From a virus, in IMG/VR virus record IMGVR_UViG_3300037493_003170, positions 1 through 49,757 of that record: 49,757 nucleotides of DNA; one strand, given 5' to 3'. Below the pieces are notes generated by a model. That model was given only the letters and a program-made list of their open reading frames with translations, searched no databases and was not told the DNA's origin. Positions 1-7,157 of the stretch are shown here, piece by piece. The translations under genes were made by a program, and so were the position numbers. The stretch's first letter is position 1. Every line of letters starts with the position of its first letter.

Positions 1-402
1 AAAGATCTCCGCAAACCCGCAAAGCTCGCATGGCAGAAGTCCGAAGACTATCTGCAACAGGAGTGCGCCAAGTTCGCCAAGAAGGCTCTCTACAACGCCA
101 AGCTCCCGCAGGTATTTCACGCCATCCCCAACGGGGGCAGGCGCACCCAGCGGGAAGCTGCGAAGCTGAAGCTGACCGGCGTGTTGCCGGGGGTTGCTGA
201 CACGTTCCTGCCGCTGAAATCCGACGAGTTCTCCGGCCTCTACATCGAGCTGAAGAAAGCCGGTGGCAGCATCAAACCAGAACAAAAAACCTTCCTCAAC
301 GCTGTCGCCGCAGAAGGCTACCTCGCCGTTGTGGTCAATGACCTCGAAACTTTTCAAGCGGTGTTTACCGCTTACCTCAACGATAGAAAACAACAAATAT
401 GA
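1..402 (+). CDS. VRR-NUC domain nuclease, 5' end missing
   Basis: The frame is open from base 1, so the start lies before the window. The 133 residues present match the VRR-NUC fold of small phage nucleases: an N-G-G-R-R stretch (about residues 45-49), then GVLPGVADTFLP, which carries the active-site Asp, and GLYIELKK, the E-x-K of the PD-(D/E)XK superfamily, followed by a KPEQ segment. Family members are structure-selective nucleases acting in replication or recombination. The stop overlaps the next gene as ATGA, and the gene heads a + strand run with a Cas4-like nuclease, helicase and polymerase, which supports a replication or repair role. I infer the substrate from the family only. Confidence 0.85.
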   Translation, partial: KDLRKPAKLAWQKSEDYLQQECAKFAKKALYNAKLPQVFHAIPNGGRRTQREAAKLKLTGVLPGVADTFLPLKSDEFSGLYIELKKAGGSIKPEQKTFLNAVAAEGYLAVVVNDLETFQAVFTAYLNDRKQQI

Positions 403-587
403 AAATGACCAAATACCACAGTGAACATGTAGGGGCATACCAATGCAAAGGAGCAACCGGAAGCTGCGAAAATCCCAAAAACCGCTATTCCCCCGAGCAG
501 GAAGCATGGCTCCGTGAGCGCAAGCTCTACACCGGGCGCATGATTGTTGACATCGCGCATCTTCCACCTGAACTGAAATTTCTGTAA
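399..587 (+). CDS. Small hypothetical protein of the replication operon
   Basis: A 62-residue protein that I do not recognise. It starts inside the stop of the VRR-NUC gene (ATGA), and its own TAA shares a base with the ATG of the Cas4-like gene (TAATG). This tight coupling is the main reason to believe it is real. It has two cysteines in the first half (Q-C-K-G and S-C-E-N), a basic middle (WLRERK) and a hydrophobic end. It is too short to assign a fold. An accessory role to the neighbouring nucleases is possible but unsupported. Confidence 0.6.
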   Translation: MKMTKYHSEHVGAYQCKGATGSCENPKNRYSPEQEAWLRERKLYTGRMIVDIAHLPPELKFL

Positions 588-1441
588 TGCTCGACATCAC
601 GAAAATCCTCGAAGCCCTCGACCGCTTCATCATGTCCAACCCGACTGAAGACTACCACGTCTTCATTGAGAAGGACGACCGCCAGCGGCCTTACCTTGGC
701 CTGAGCGGCCTCGGTGAGAAGTGTCTGCGAAAAGTGTGGTATCAGTGGCGGCACGCGGCAAAGCCCGTGTTTCCGCCCCGGATGCTGCGCTTGTTCCGCA
801 GGGGCGACCGGGAGGAGTTCGTGATGTGCTGGATGCTCCGTGGCATCGGCTTTGAGATTTTCGAGGTCGATGAGCAGGGCAAGCAATTCTCGGTGCGGGA
901 CTTCGAGAACCACCTCAAAGGTAATCTCGATGGGGTGGCGAAGATCCCCGCCGAGTTCTGGCTGTCAGGCCAGAAGCCAACCCCGCTGCTCACGGAATAC
1001 AAGACCGTCAACGACAAGGGCTTTCAAAAGTTCGTCAAAGAGGGCGTAGAGAAAACAAACCCGAAATACTACGGCCAGATGCAGGGCTATTGCGGCTACA
1101 TGGGGCTGAAAGGTGCGCTTTTCATTGCGGTCAACAAGAACGATGATGATCTCTACATCGAGTTTGTTCCTGCCAAGAAGAACAAGTTCTCCGCGCTCGT
1201 GGACAAGGCTCAGGCAGTCATCGAGTCGCAGGAGCCGCCGGAGCGGATGAGTGAGATCGCTTCGCATTGGGAGTGTAAATTTTGCGACTTCCACGGGATT
1301 TGCCACAAGAAAGAACCCGCCCAGAAGCTTTGCCGGACGTGCAAGTTTGCTTCGCCTGCTGCCGGTGGGAGCTGGGCTTGTGCGAAGGGCAAGGAGTATG
1401 GTGAGGTTTGCAAGGACTACAAAGACATCACCAAGCAATGA
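587..1441 (+). CDS. Cas4/RecB-like PD-(D/E)XK exonuclease with cysteine cluster
   Basis: A 284-residue protein of the Cas4-like phage nuclease type. Visible parts are an N-terminal GLSGLGEKCLRKVWY segment (first cysteine of the cluster), GNLDG carrying the catalytic Asp (about residue 109), LLTEYKTVN carrying the E-x-K (about 130), and a QMQGY motif like the QhxxY of RecB nucleases. The C-terminal third has CxxC-type cysteines (WECKFC, GIC, CRTC, WAC, EVC), which could hold an Fe-S cluster plus a zinc site. Related enzymes resect DNA ends. Its stop lies within the ATGA start of the helicase, so the two are probably translated together. The extra C-terminal cysteine pair is more than a minimal Cas4 needs. 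Confidence 0.82.
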   Translation: MLDITKILEALDRFIMSNPTEDYHVFIEKDDRQRPYLGLSGLGEKCLRKVWYQWRHAAKPVFPPRMLRLFRRGDREEFVMCWMLRGIGFEIFEVDEQGKQFSVRDFENHLKGNLDGVAKIPAEFWLSGQKPTPLLTEYKTVNDKGFQKFVKEGVEKTNPKYYGQMQGYCGYMGLKGALFIAVNKNDDDLYIEFVPAKKNKFSALVDKAQAVIESQEPPERMSEIASHWECKFCDFHGICHKKEPAQKLCRTCKFASPAAGGSWACAKGKEYGEVCKDYKDITKQ

Positions 1442-3078
1442 CCTTCAACGACCGCCAATACCAAGACGACATTTACAATGCCGTCTTTGAATACCTCTTC
1501 GAGAAAGAAGGCAATCAGGTTGTCGCCAGCCCCGGCGGCACCGGCAAGTCGCACGTGATGAACCGAATCATCAAAACGCTTGTGACGAAGTGGCCGGGAA
1601 CCCGCGTGATCTCCCTCGTGCATGACGCGAAGGTGATCGGCCAGAATCACGCCTCCATGCTGAAGTATTGGCCGAAGGCTCCGGCAGGGGTCTATTCCGC
1701 TGGCCTCAAGCGCAAGGAAGCCCACTTCCCTATCACCTTCGCAGGGATTCAATCTGTGGCCAAGAAGGCCGAGCAGATCGGCAAGCTCCACATCATCATC
1801 GTCGATGAGTGCGATCTCGTATCCCCCAAGGAGGAGACCCTTTACCAACGATTCATCACTGACTGTCAGAAGCTCAACCCCGCCCTCCGGGTCATTGGTT
1901 TCACCGCAACACCCTACCGCCTCGGTATGGGGTGCCTCACGAACAGCGACCTGTGGGACGAGATCAGCATTGACCTTACCCGCACCGAAAAATTCAACTG
2001 GTTCGTCGAACATGGATACCTGACCCCGCTGGTCACGAAGCGGGCTTGCGCCGAGATCGACATCACGAACATCTCGATGCGTGGCGGCGAGTTCGATGAG
2101 AAGGAAATGCAGGAAGCTGCCGACACCGACGAGCTGAACGCGGCTGTGGTTTCGGAGTGCATCAAATACGGCCATGACCGCAACCACTGGCTCGTATTTG
2201 CCTCCGGTGTAAAGCACGGCCACAAGATCGCCAAGATGTTCAACGCCCGAGGCGTGCCCGCCGTGATGCTCTCCGGCGCGGACTCGATGGAATACCGTGA
2301 GGAGATGGAGGAACGCTTCCGTGCCGGTGAGTTCCGTGTGCTGGTCAACGTCGGTCTCTACGGACGCGGCTGGGACTTCCCTGCACTGGATCTAGTTGCT
2401 TGGGCACGAGCCACCCAGTCGGTCGCTTTGTGGGTGCAGGGTAACGTGAGGCTTACCCGCATCCATCCTGATAAGCGCAACGGCCTCGTGCTGGATTTTG
2501 CAGGTAACACCCGCCGCCTCGGGCCGGTCAATGATCCAGTTGTCCCCGCACCTCGGCGCAAGGGTCAGGACGTGAAGGGGGAGGCACCTGTCAAGGAGTG
2601 CCCCCAGTGTTACAGTTATCTCCACACGCGCACGATGGTTTGCCCAGATTGCGGCTATGTCTTTCCCCCGCCGAAGAGCATTGAGAAGAAAGCTGCTAAC
2701 GAGGAAATTATGAAGCAGGCGGCTCCGGTCGAGCCTGTCATCGAAGAGTTTGTCCCTCTCGGCGTTAGGTTCAAGCCTATGGTTTCCAAGAAGGGTCTTT
2801 CCTATCTATCGGTCGGCTACTCCATAGGCACCTACACCTTCAACGAGGCCATCTTTTTCCATAGCGGCTCCATGCGCCATCTCAAGCTCTGGTGGGAACA
2901 TCGTAGCGGAAAATTCCCGCTGCCCACATCCGCGCAAGAAGCCGCCGACCGTTCCGGCGAACTCCGCACGCCTTCCTTAATCCGTGTGGACGTGACCCCG
3001 CAGAATAAATATCCCAAAGTTTTGGGTTGCGAGTTCGGGGAAACCCCGGATGATGCCGACGACATTGAACCTTTCTAA
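1438..3078 (+). CDS. DEAD/DEAH-box (SF2) helicase with zinc finger
   Basis: A 546-residue SF2 helicase. I start it at the ATG that overlaps the nuclease stop. Motif I is SPGGTGKSH (about residue 30), motif II is IIVDECD (about 120), motif III is GFTATPYR (about 150), and the second RecA lobe has VGLYGRGWDFP and QGNVRLTRIHP (motifs V and VI). A CPQC...CPDC zinc ribbon (about 385-405) follows. The last 130 residues are an unassigned C-terminal domain with aromatic patches. Such helicases are common beside Cas4-like nucleases and PolA in phage replication clusters, where they probably unwind or remodel replication and recombination intermediates. There is no sign of a separate primase or DnaB-type helicase here, so this may be the main replicative helicase, which is an inference. 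Confidence 0.9.
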   Translation: MTFNDRQYQDDIYNAVFEYLFEKEGNQVVASPGGTGKSHVMNRIIKTLVTKWPGTRVISLVHDAKVIGQNHASMLKYWPKAPAGVYSAGLKRKEAHFPITFAGIQSVAKKAEQIGKLHIIIVDECDLVSPKEETLYQRFITDCQKLNPALRVIGFTATPYRLGMGCLTNSDLWDEISIDLTRTEKFNWFVEHGYLTPLVTKRACAEIDITNISMRGGEFDEKEMQEAADTDELNAAVVSECIKYGHDRNHWLVFASGVKHGHKIAKMFNARGVPAVMLSGADSMEYREEMEERFRAGEFRVLVNVGLYGRGWDFPALDLVAWARATQSVALWVQGNVRLTRIHPDKRNGLVLDFAGNTRRLGPVNDPVVPAPRRKGQDVKGEAPVKECPQCYSYLHTRTMVCPDCGYVFPPPKSIEKKAANEEIMKQAAPVEPVIEEFVPLGVRFKPMVSKKGLSYLSVGYSIGTYTFNEAIFFHSGSMRHLKLWWEHRSGKFPLPTSAQEAADRSGELRTPSLIRVDVTPQNKYPKVLGCEFGETPDDADDIEPF

Positions 3079-3080
3079 TT

Positions 3081-3278
3081 ATGAAACACAAAACACTACC
3101 ACTGGACAAAGCCAAAGGCTACACCGTCATCACCCACGATTACAACCCCAACAGCCCAAAGGACATGGGTCTGCTTGACAAGGCGATAGCCGACATGCAG
3201 GGCACCGACTTTGTTCTCGTTGACATTCACGGCAAGATTGCCATTGCGCGGGCGAAGGGGGAGGTGAAGGGACTATGA
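3081..3278 (+). CDS. Small hypothetical protein, 65 aa
   Basis: It begins two bases after the helicase stop and ends in an ATGA overlap with the next gene. The sequence has a basic start (KHKTLPLDKAKGY), then alternating strand-like stretches (TDFVLVDIHGKIAIARAKG). This looks like a small alpha/beta or all-beta protein. I see no signal peptide or membrane segment. Its place between a helicase and a putative clamp suggests a replication accessory, but I do not recognise it. Confidence 0.6.
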   Translation: MKHKTLPLDKAKGYTVITHDYNPNSPKDMGLLDKAIADMQGTDFVLVDIHGKIAIARAKGEVKGL

Positions 3279-3499
3279 AGATGCGGATAACTTTCATCGA
3301 AGATGAGTCGGAACAGTTCTTCAACCTGACAGAAAAGGAAATTAAAGCTTTTCACACGCTGGCCAACTGTCCCGTTTTCAAGATGCTCACGGGGTCGGAC
3401 GCGCCGGTTTTCAGCGTCCCTATCTGTCACAGATGCCACATCCGCGATTCCAACACTGACACCGGCCTATGCTTTACCTGTGAATATACCGAACCATAA
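3275..3499 (+). CDS. Small zinc-ribbon protein, 74 aa
   Basis: The first 45 residues carry an acidic helix (EDESEQFFNLTEKEIKAF). The last 25 hold two knuckles, CHRC and CFTC, about 11 residues apart, which is a classic four-cysteine zinc ribbon. The start overlaps the preceding stop (ATGA) and the stop shares a base with the next ATG (TAATG). Small zinc-ribbon proteins in phage operons often bind DNA or a host polymerase. Which applies here cannot be read from the sequence. Confidence 0.6.
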   Translation: MKMRITFIEDESEQFFNLTEKEIKAFHTLANCPVFKMLTGSDAPVFSVPICHRCHIRDSNTDTGLCFTCEYTEP

Positions 3500-4431
3500 T
3501 GAAACACGCCCTCTCCCTCTGCTCCCTCGCGCTCAACCCACTCGCTCCGTCTCCCACGGCCAGCATGGTCAAGATCGAGGGAGGTCACATGACCTCATTC
3601 GGCGGCACCGCCTGTGTCCGCGTCCCTGTGGGCGTGGAAGTTGGCGCGTGCTTTAGCCCTTCACTGTTTGCCACGTTCTTCAGGAAAGAACGCGAGGCGG
3701 TTTCCTACACTCTCAGCAAGGGCAAGCTGGTGCTGAAAGAGGGCAAGGAGAAACTCTCCATCCCTTTCCTCCCGACGGACGAGATGCCTACGCTCGATGT
3801 GCTGTCACCTCCCATAGCATGTGAGCTGAACCTCGAACACCTGAAGCTTTGCGCCGATGTGGTCGATCCGACTCACCACAAACCTGAGTGTCAAGGTGTC
3901 AACTTCCGCTTCGGGGTCATGGAGGCTTCCGACGGGCGCGTGCTAGTGTCAGCCACCTCCGGCCTCGACGACGATATGTGGTTCAATCTACCGCTTGTGT
4001 CGGCCAAGATCCTGCTCAAGTTAAAGTCAAAAGTCGTGTCCGTTGCGCTGGAGAAAGCCGCCGTGAAGTTCAACTGTGCGGACGGCACTTCGGTCTGCTC
4101 CGTGTTGATTTATGAACAGCTCACTGACACCTCGCCGTTCTACAAGCACGAATGGATCAAGGCTGGAATCAAACAGTCGTTTGCAGCGGATGTTGCGAAG
4201 ATTGAATGTGAGAGTTTTGCATTTACCGAAGGCGGGGTCAAATATGTTCAAGAGAAGTCGGAAGGCTTTATCGAAGATGTTTGCGACAAGAGCTGCAAGA
4301 TGAGGATCTCAAAAACCTGTTTGGGTGTTTTACTCAAGGTCGGTAACGACATTAGGGTATCAGCGACAGGATCTTTAGCGATGTCTGTCAGTGAAGATCT
4401 TCGTGCGGTCAGTGTCCTTTACAGCTCTTAA
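3499..4431 (+). CDS. Possible DNA polymerase sliding clamp (beta/PCNA-like)
   Basis: A 310-residue protein made of repeating beta-rich blocks. Features that recall a DnaN-type clamp are an early I-E-G-G-H-x-T-S-F-G-G segment, a PFLPTDEMPTLDV motif near residue 95 that closely resembles the clamp signature, then CQGVNFRFG followed by ASDGRVLVSA (the 'GV.f...DG..l.A.' pattern of the second domain). It sits directly before the family A polymerase, where a processivity factor would be useful. Bacterial clamps are about 370 residues, so this is short and diverged. The alternative is an unrelated beta-rich phage protein. Confidence 0.5.
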   Translation: MKHALSLCSLALNPLAPSPTASMVKIEGGHMTSFGGTACVRVPVGVEVGACFSPSLFATFFRKEREAVSYTLSKGKLVLKEGKEKLSIPFLPTDEMPTLDVLSPPIACELNLEHLKLCADVVDPTHHKPECQGVNFRFGVMEASDGRVLVSATSGLDDDMWFNLPLVSAKILLKLKSKVVSVALEKAAVKFNCADGTSVCSVLIYEQLTDTSPFYKHEWIKAGIKQSFAADVAKIECESFAFTEGGVKYVQEKSEGFIEDVCDKSCKMRISKTCLGVLLKVGNDIRVSATGSLAMSVSEDLRAVSVLYSS

Positions 4432-4432
4432 A

Positions 4433-6412
4433 ATGCTACTCTGGCCTGAAGACTCACCGAAGAAGGGCAAGCGGTTCTCTCCGAACCCGACTCCTCGTGT
4501 CCCGAACACGGGGTGGAAGCCCTGCACCAATTTCCCTTCGCTCTCCGGCGCGAAGGCGATTGCCGTGGACGTGGAGACCTACGACCCCGAGATCGAAGAT
4601 CACGGCCCCGGCTGGGGTCGCGGTAAGGGTCACATCATCGGGATCTCACTGGCTACCAATGACGGCTTCAACCAGTATTTCCCAATCCGGCACGAGACCG
4701 GCTTCAACCACGATCCGCAGCAGACACTCCGCTATGTCCGGCAGCAGCTCTCGCTGACGCATCAACCCAAGGTCGGTCACAACCTCCTCTACGACCTCGG
4801 CTGGCTGGCTCACGAGGATGTGCCGGTCGTCGGGCAGGTTTACGACACATGGACGGCTGAAAAGCTGTTAGACCACACAGCGTCGGCCACCCTTGAAGAC
4901 ACCGCCCAGCGGCACGTCGGCGGGGGCAAGTCCTCGGATGCTCTCTACGATTGGGCGTGGCAGGCGTGGGGGCGTGGCACACCGAAGACTCTGAGCGACA
5001 AGCGCAAGTGTGCCATGAAGAACCTGCGGAACATCCCCGCCGAGCTTGTGGGCTTCTACGCCGAGTCGGACACCGCTCTGCCGCTGGAGATACTGCCCAA
5101 GCAGTTCTCGAAGCTCGACGAGCTGGGGCTGCTCGATGTTTTCCACATGGAGTGTGACCTGATTCAAGTTCTCGTCCAGATGCGGCTCCTTGGGGTGAGT
5201 GTGGATCTCGACGCGGCGGAACGTGCCCGCGACCAATTCCTCAACGCCGCCGCCGAGATCCAGAAGAAGGTCGATGAGATCGCAGGGAAGCCGATCAACA
5301 CCGGCTCTGCACAGGAGATCGCCAAGGTTTTCGACCGTCTGAAGATCGCCTATCCGCGCACCGAGAAAACAGGGGCACCGTCGTTCAAGGGAGAGTTCCT
5401 GAAGACCGTCACCCACCCCATCGGTGCGCTGATTGTGGAGCTGGAGGAGGTTAAGAAATACACGTCCACGTTCATCGAAAACGCCATCCTCGGGTCGAAC
5501 GTCAACGGCAAGATCCACTGCGAGTTCAACCCGATGCGGGCAATCACTGGGCGCATGTCGTCCAGCTCTCCCAACCTTCAGCAAGTTCCCTCACGGAACG
5601 ATCTGGCGAAGGTTGTGCGGTCGATCTTTGTGCCGGATACAGGGGATGTGGCCATCGGTAAATGGGATTACTCTTCAGTGGAGTCAAGAATCTTGGCGCA
5701 TTATGCCGTAGGGCCGGGGTCAGTGGCTCTGCGTAAAGAATACAACGACAATCCTCTCGTAGATTACCACAAGTGGACTATCGCGAAAGTGAAAGAGATG
5801 ACGGGAATTTTGCTGGAACGTAAGCCTGCGAAGATTATTTCCTTTGGTCTTGGCTATGGCGCATCCCCTAAGAAATTGGCCTCCATGTTAGGGCTGACAT
5901 TGGAAGAAGCGATGCCTTTGTTTGAAGCTTATCATGGAGGTCTCCCGTTCGTTCAGTCAACGATGAGTCATTTGAGTAAGTTTGCGGAAGAGAATGGATA
6001 CACCCGCACTGTCTTAGGGCGGCGTGCTATATTTAATCATTGGGAGCCACGATACACACCCAAAGGCGCACCTAGACCCATGCCTCTTGTATTTGACCAA
6101 GCAATTCGTTTCTACGGACCGAATATAAAAAGAAGTAATCTCCATAAAGCAGTCAACTACACCATTCAAGGGGCGGCTGCGGATTTAATGAAGATGGCGA
6201 TGGTTAAGTGTCACAAGGAAGGTGTTTTTGATGCAACAGGTTTTCCTCGTCTTGTAGTGCATGACGAACTTCTATACAGCATGAAAGAAGGCTACAAGCG
6301 TGAAGATTTCCTAGCCATGCAGGAAGTCATGGAAACCGCCGTTAAATTCAAAGTTCCGATCCGAACCGAAGGAGAGATCGGCCCGAACTGGGCGCAGACG
6401 GAAAAGTTTTGA
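4433..6412 (+). CDS. Family A DNA polymerase with 3'-5' exonuclease
   Basis: A 659-residue replicative polymerase. The 5' extension to 4391 overlaps the previous gene, so I start at the ATG two bases after that stop. Exonuclease motifs are AVDVETYDPE (Exo I), VGHNLLYDLGWL (Exo II) and GFYAESDTAL (Exo III), with the catalytic acidic residues present, so proofreading should be active. Polymerase motifs are GRMSSSSPNLQQVPSR, motif A WDYSSVESRILA, motif B around KIISFGLGYGASPKKL, and motif C VVHDELL. There is no 5'-3' nuclease domain. Base composition drops after about 5640: 36 of 60 bases are G or C at 5281-5340, but 25 of 60 at 6121-6180. This change is shared with the HNH gene that follows. 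Confidence 0.95.
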   Translation: MLLWPEDSPKKGKRFSPNPTPRVPNTGWKPCTNFPSLSGAKAIAVDVETYDPEIEDHGPGWGRGKGHIIGISLATNDGFNQYFPIRHETGFNHDPQQTLRYVRQQLSLTHQPKVGHNLLYDLGWLAHEDVPVVGQVYDTWTAEKLLDHTASATLEDTAQRHVGGGKSSDALYDWAWQAWGRGTPKTLSDKRKCAMKNLRNIPAELVGFYAESDTALPLEILPKQFSKLDELGLLDVFHMECDLIQVLVQMRLLGVSVDLDAAERARDQFLNAAAEIQKKVDEIAGKPINTGSAQEIAKVFDRLKIAYPRTEKTGAPSFKGEFLKTVTHPIGALIVELEEVKKYTSTFIENAILGSNVNGKIHCEFNPMRAITGRMSSSSPNLQQVPSRNDLAKVVRSIFVPDTGDVAIGKWDYSSVESRILAHYAVGPGSVALRKEYNDNPLVDYHKWTIAKVKEMTGILLERKPAKIISFGLGYGASPKKLASMLGLTLEEAMPLFEAYHGGLPFVQSTMSHLSKFAEENGYTRTVLGRRAIFNHWEPRYTPKGAPRPMPLVFDQAIRFYGPNIKRSNLHKAVNYTIQGAAADLMKMAMVKCHKEGVFDATGFPRLVVHDELLYSMKEGYKREDFLAMQEVMETAVKFKVPIRTEGEIGPNWAQTEKF

Positions 6413-6441
6413 TTGACATAGGGAAGTCAGCGTGGTATAGC
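6413..6441 (+). promoter_or_regulatory. Sigma-70-type promoter for the HNH endonuclease gene
   Basis: TTGACA at 6413-6418, a 17-base spacer, then TATAGC at 6436-6441. This is close to the consensus. The next ATG is at 6448, six bases after the -10 box, so transcription would begin at or beside the start codon and give a leaderless or almost leaderless message. The box overlaps the end of the polymerase gene. Confidence 0.65.
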
Positions 6442-6447
6442 TTTTCC

Positions 6448-6957
6448 ATGAAAGCTACACCTCTTCCACCTCTCGCCTACTTGAAAGAAATTTTCACATA
6501 CGAGCCTGAATCAGGACTTCTTATTTGGAACAAGCGGCTATCTATTAGGGTGTGGCCGGGTAAACCCGCAGGAAGACTAAACAATAGGGGTTATCTCCGT
6601 GTGGGTATTTGCGGAGTGCAGTATCTAGTTCATCGCATCATCTACTACATGGTCAATAAGATAGACCCCGGAGATTTTCAGATAGACCACGTAGATAATA
6701 ATAGGCTTAACAACAAAGCCTGTAACCTGAGATTAGCTACAAATTCGCACAACGGTCAAAACACCTTGAAATGTTCTTCAAATAAGAGCGGGTATAAAGG
6801 TGTCTGTTTTCACAAAAACACTTCAACGTGGAGAGGTTACGTTATGCTGAACCGAAAGCAATACAGTTGCGGCTATCACCCAACCCCCGAAGCTGCCGCC
6901 GAAGCTGTCCGCAAGCGACGGGAAGAGCTTCACGACAAATTTACCAACCACGGATAA
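6448..6957 (+). CDS. HNH homing endonuclease with C-terminal AP2-like domain
   Basis: A 169-residue free-standing homing endonuclease. The start chosen is the ATG just after the promoter; an upstream start at 6409 would read through the promoter. The N-terminal part holds a YDPETG-like segment (YEPESGLLIW). The core has VHRIIYYM, then QIDHVDNNRLNNKACNLRLA, the H-N-H core with its characteristic N-R-x-x-N-x-x-NLR run. The last 55 residues (KSGYKGVCFHK, TWRGYV, YSCGYHPTPEAAAEA) are an AP2-like DNA-binding domain. The gene is AT-rich (23 of 60 G or C at 6721-6780). It is expected to cut and spread into a cognate site near or in the adjacent polA. Confidence 0.93.
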   Translation: MKATPLPPLAYLKEIFTYEPESGLLIWNKRLSIRVWPGKPAGRLNNRGYLRVGICGVQYLVHRIIYYMVNKIDPGDFQIDHVDNNRLNNKACNLRLATNSHNGQNTLKCSSNKSGYKGVCFHKNTSTWRGYVMLNRKQYSCGYHPTPEAAAEAVRKRREELHDKFTNHG

Positions 6958-6959
6958 TT

Positions 6960-7157
6960 ATGTTTGGCTACTCCGACGAATTTCTAGGCACAGTTACGCC
7001 GCCTCTTTCCCGCGACAAGGCGGTTGTGGTCGCCGCGATCCTGAAGCATTCGATCAGCTACCCGCACCATGAGGAGATCAAGGTGTCGGTCGATTCGGGG
7101 AACCGGATGCTGTGGCTGAACGGGATTCTCTATACGTTCAAGGAGCTGGGGTTTTAG
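6960..7157 (+). CDS. Small hypothetical protein closing the replication operon
   Basis: A 65-residue product that starts two bases after the HNH stop. Longer readings upstream run inside the HNH gene and are shadows. The sequence has a central helix (RDKAVVVAAILKH) and a strand pair (IKVSVDSGNRMLWLNGILY). I do not recognise it. Its stop overlaps the stop of the leftward giant gene, so the two transcripts converge with no intergenic space. Confidence 0.6.
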   Translation: MFGYSDEFLGTVTPPLSRDKAVVVAAILKHSISYPHHEEIKVSVDSGNRMLWLNGILYTFKELGF

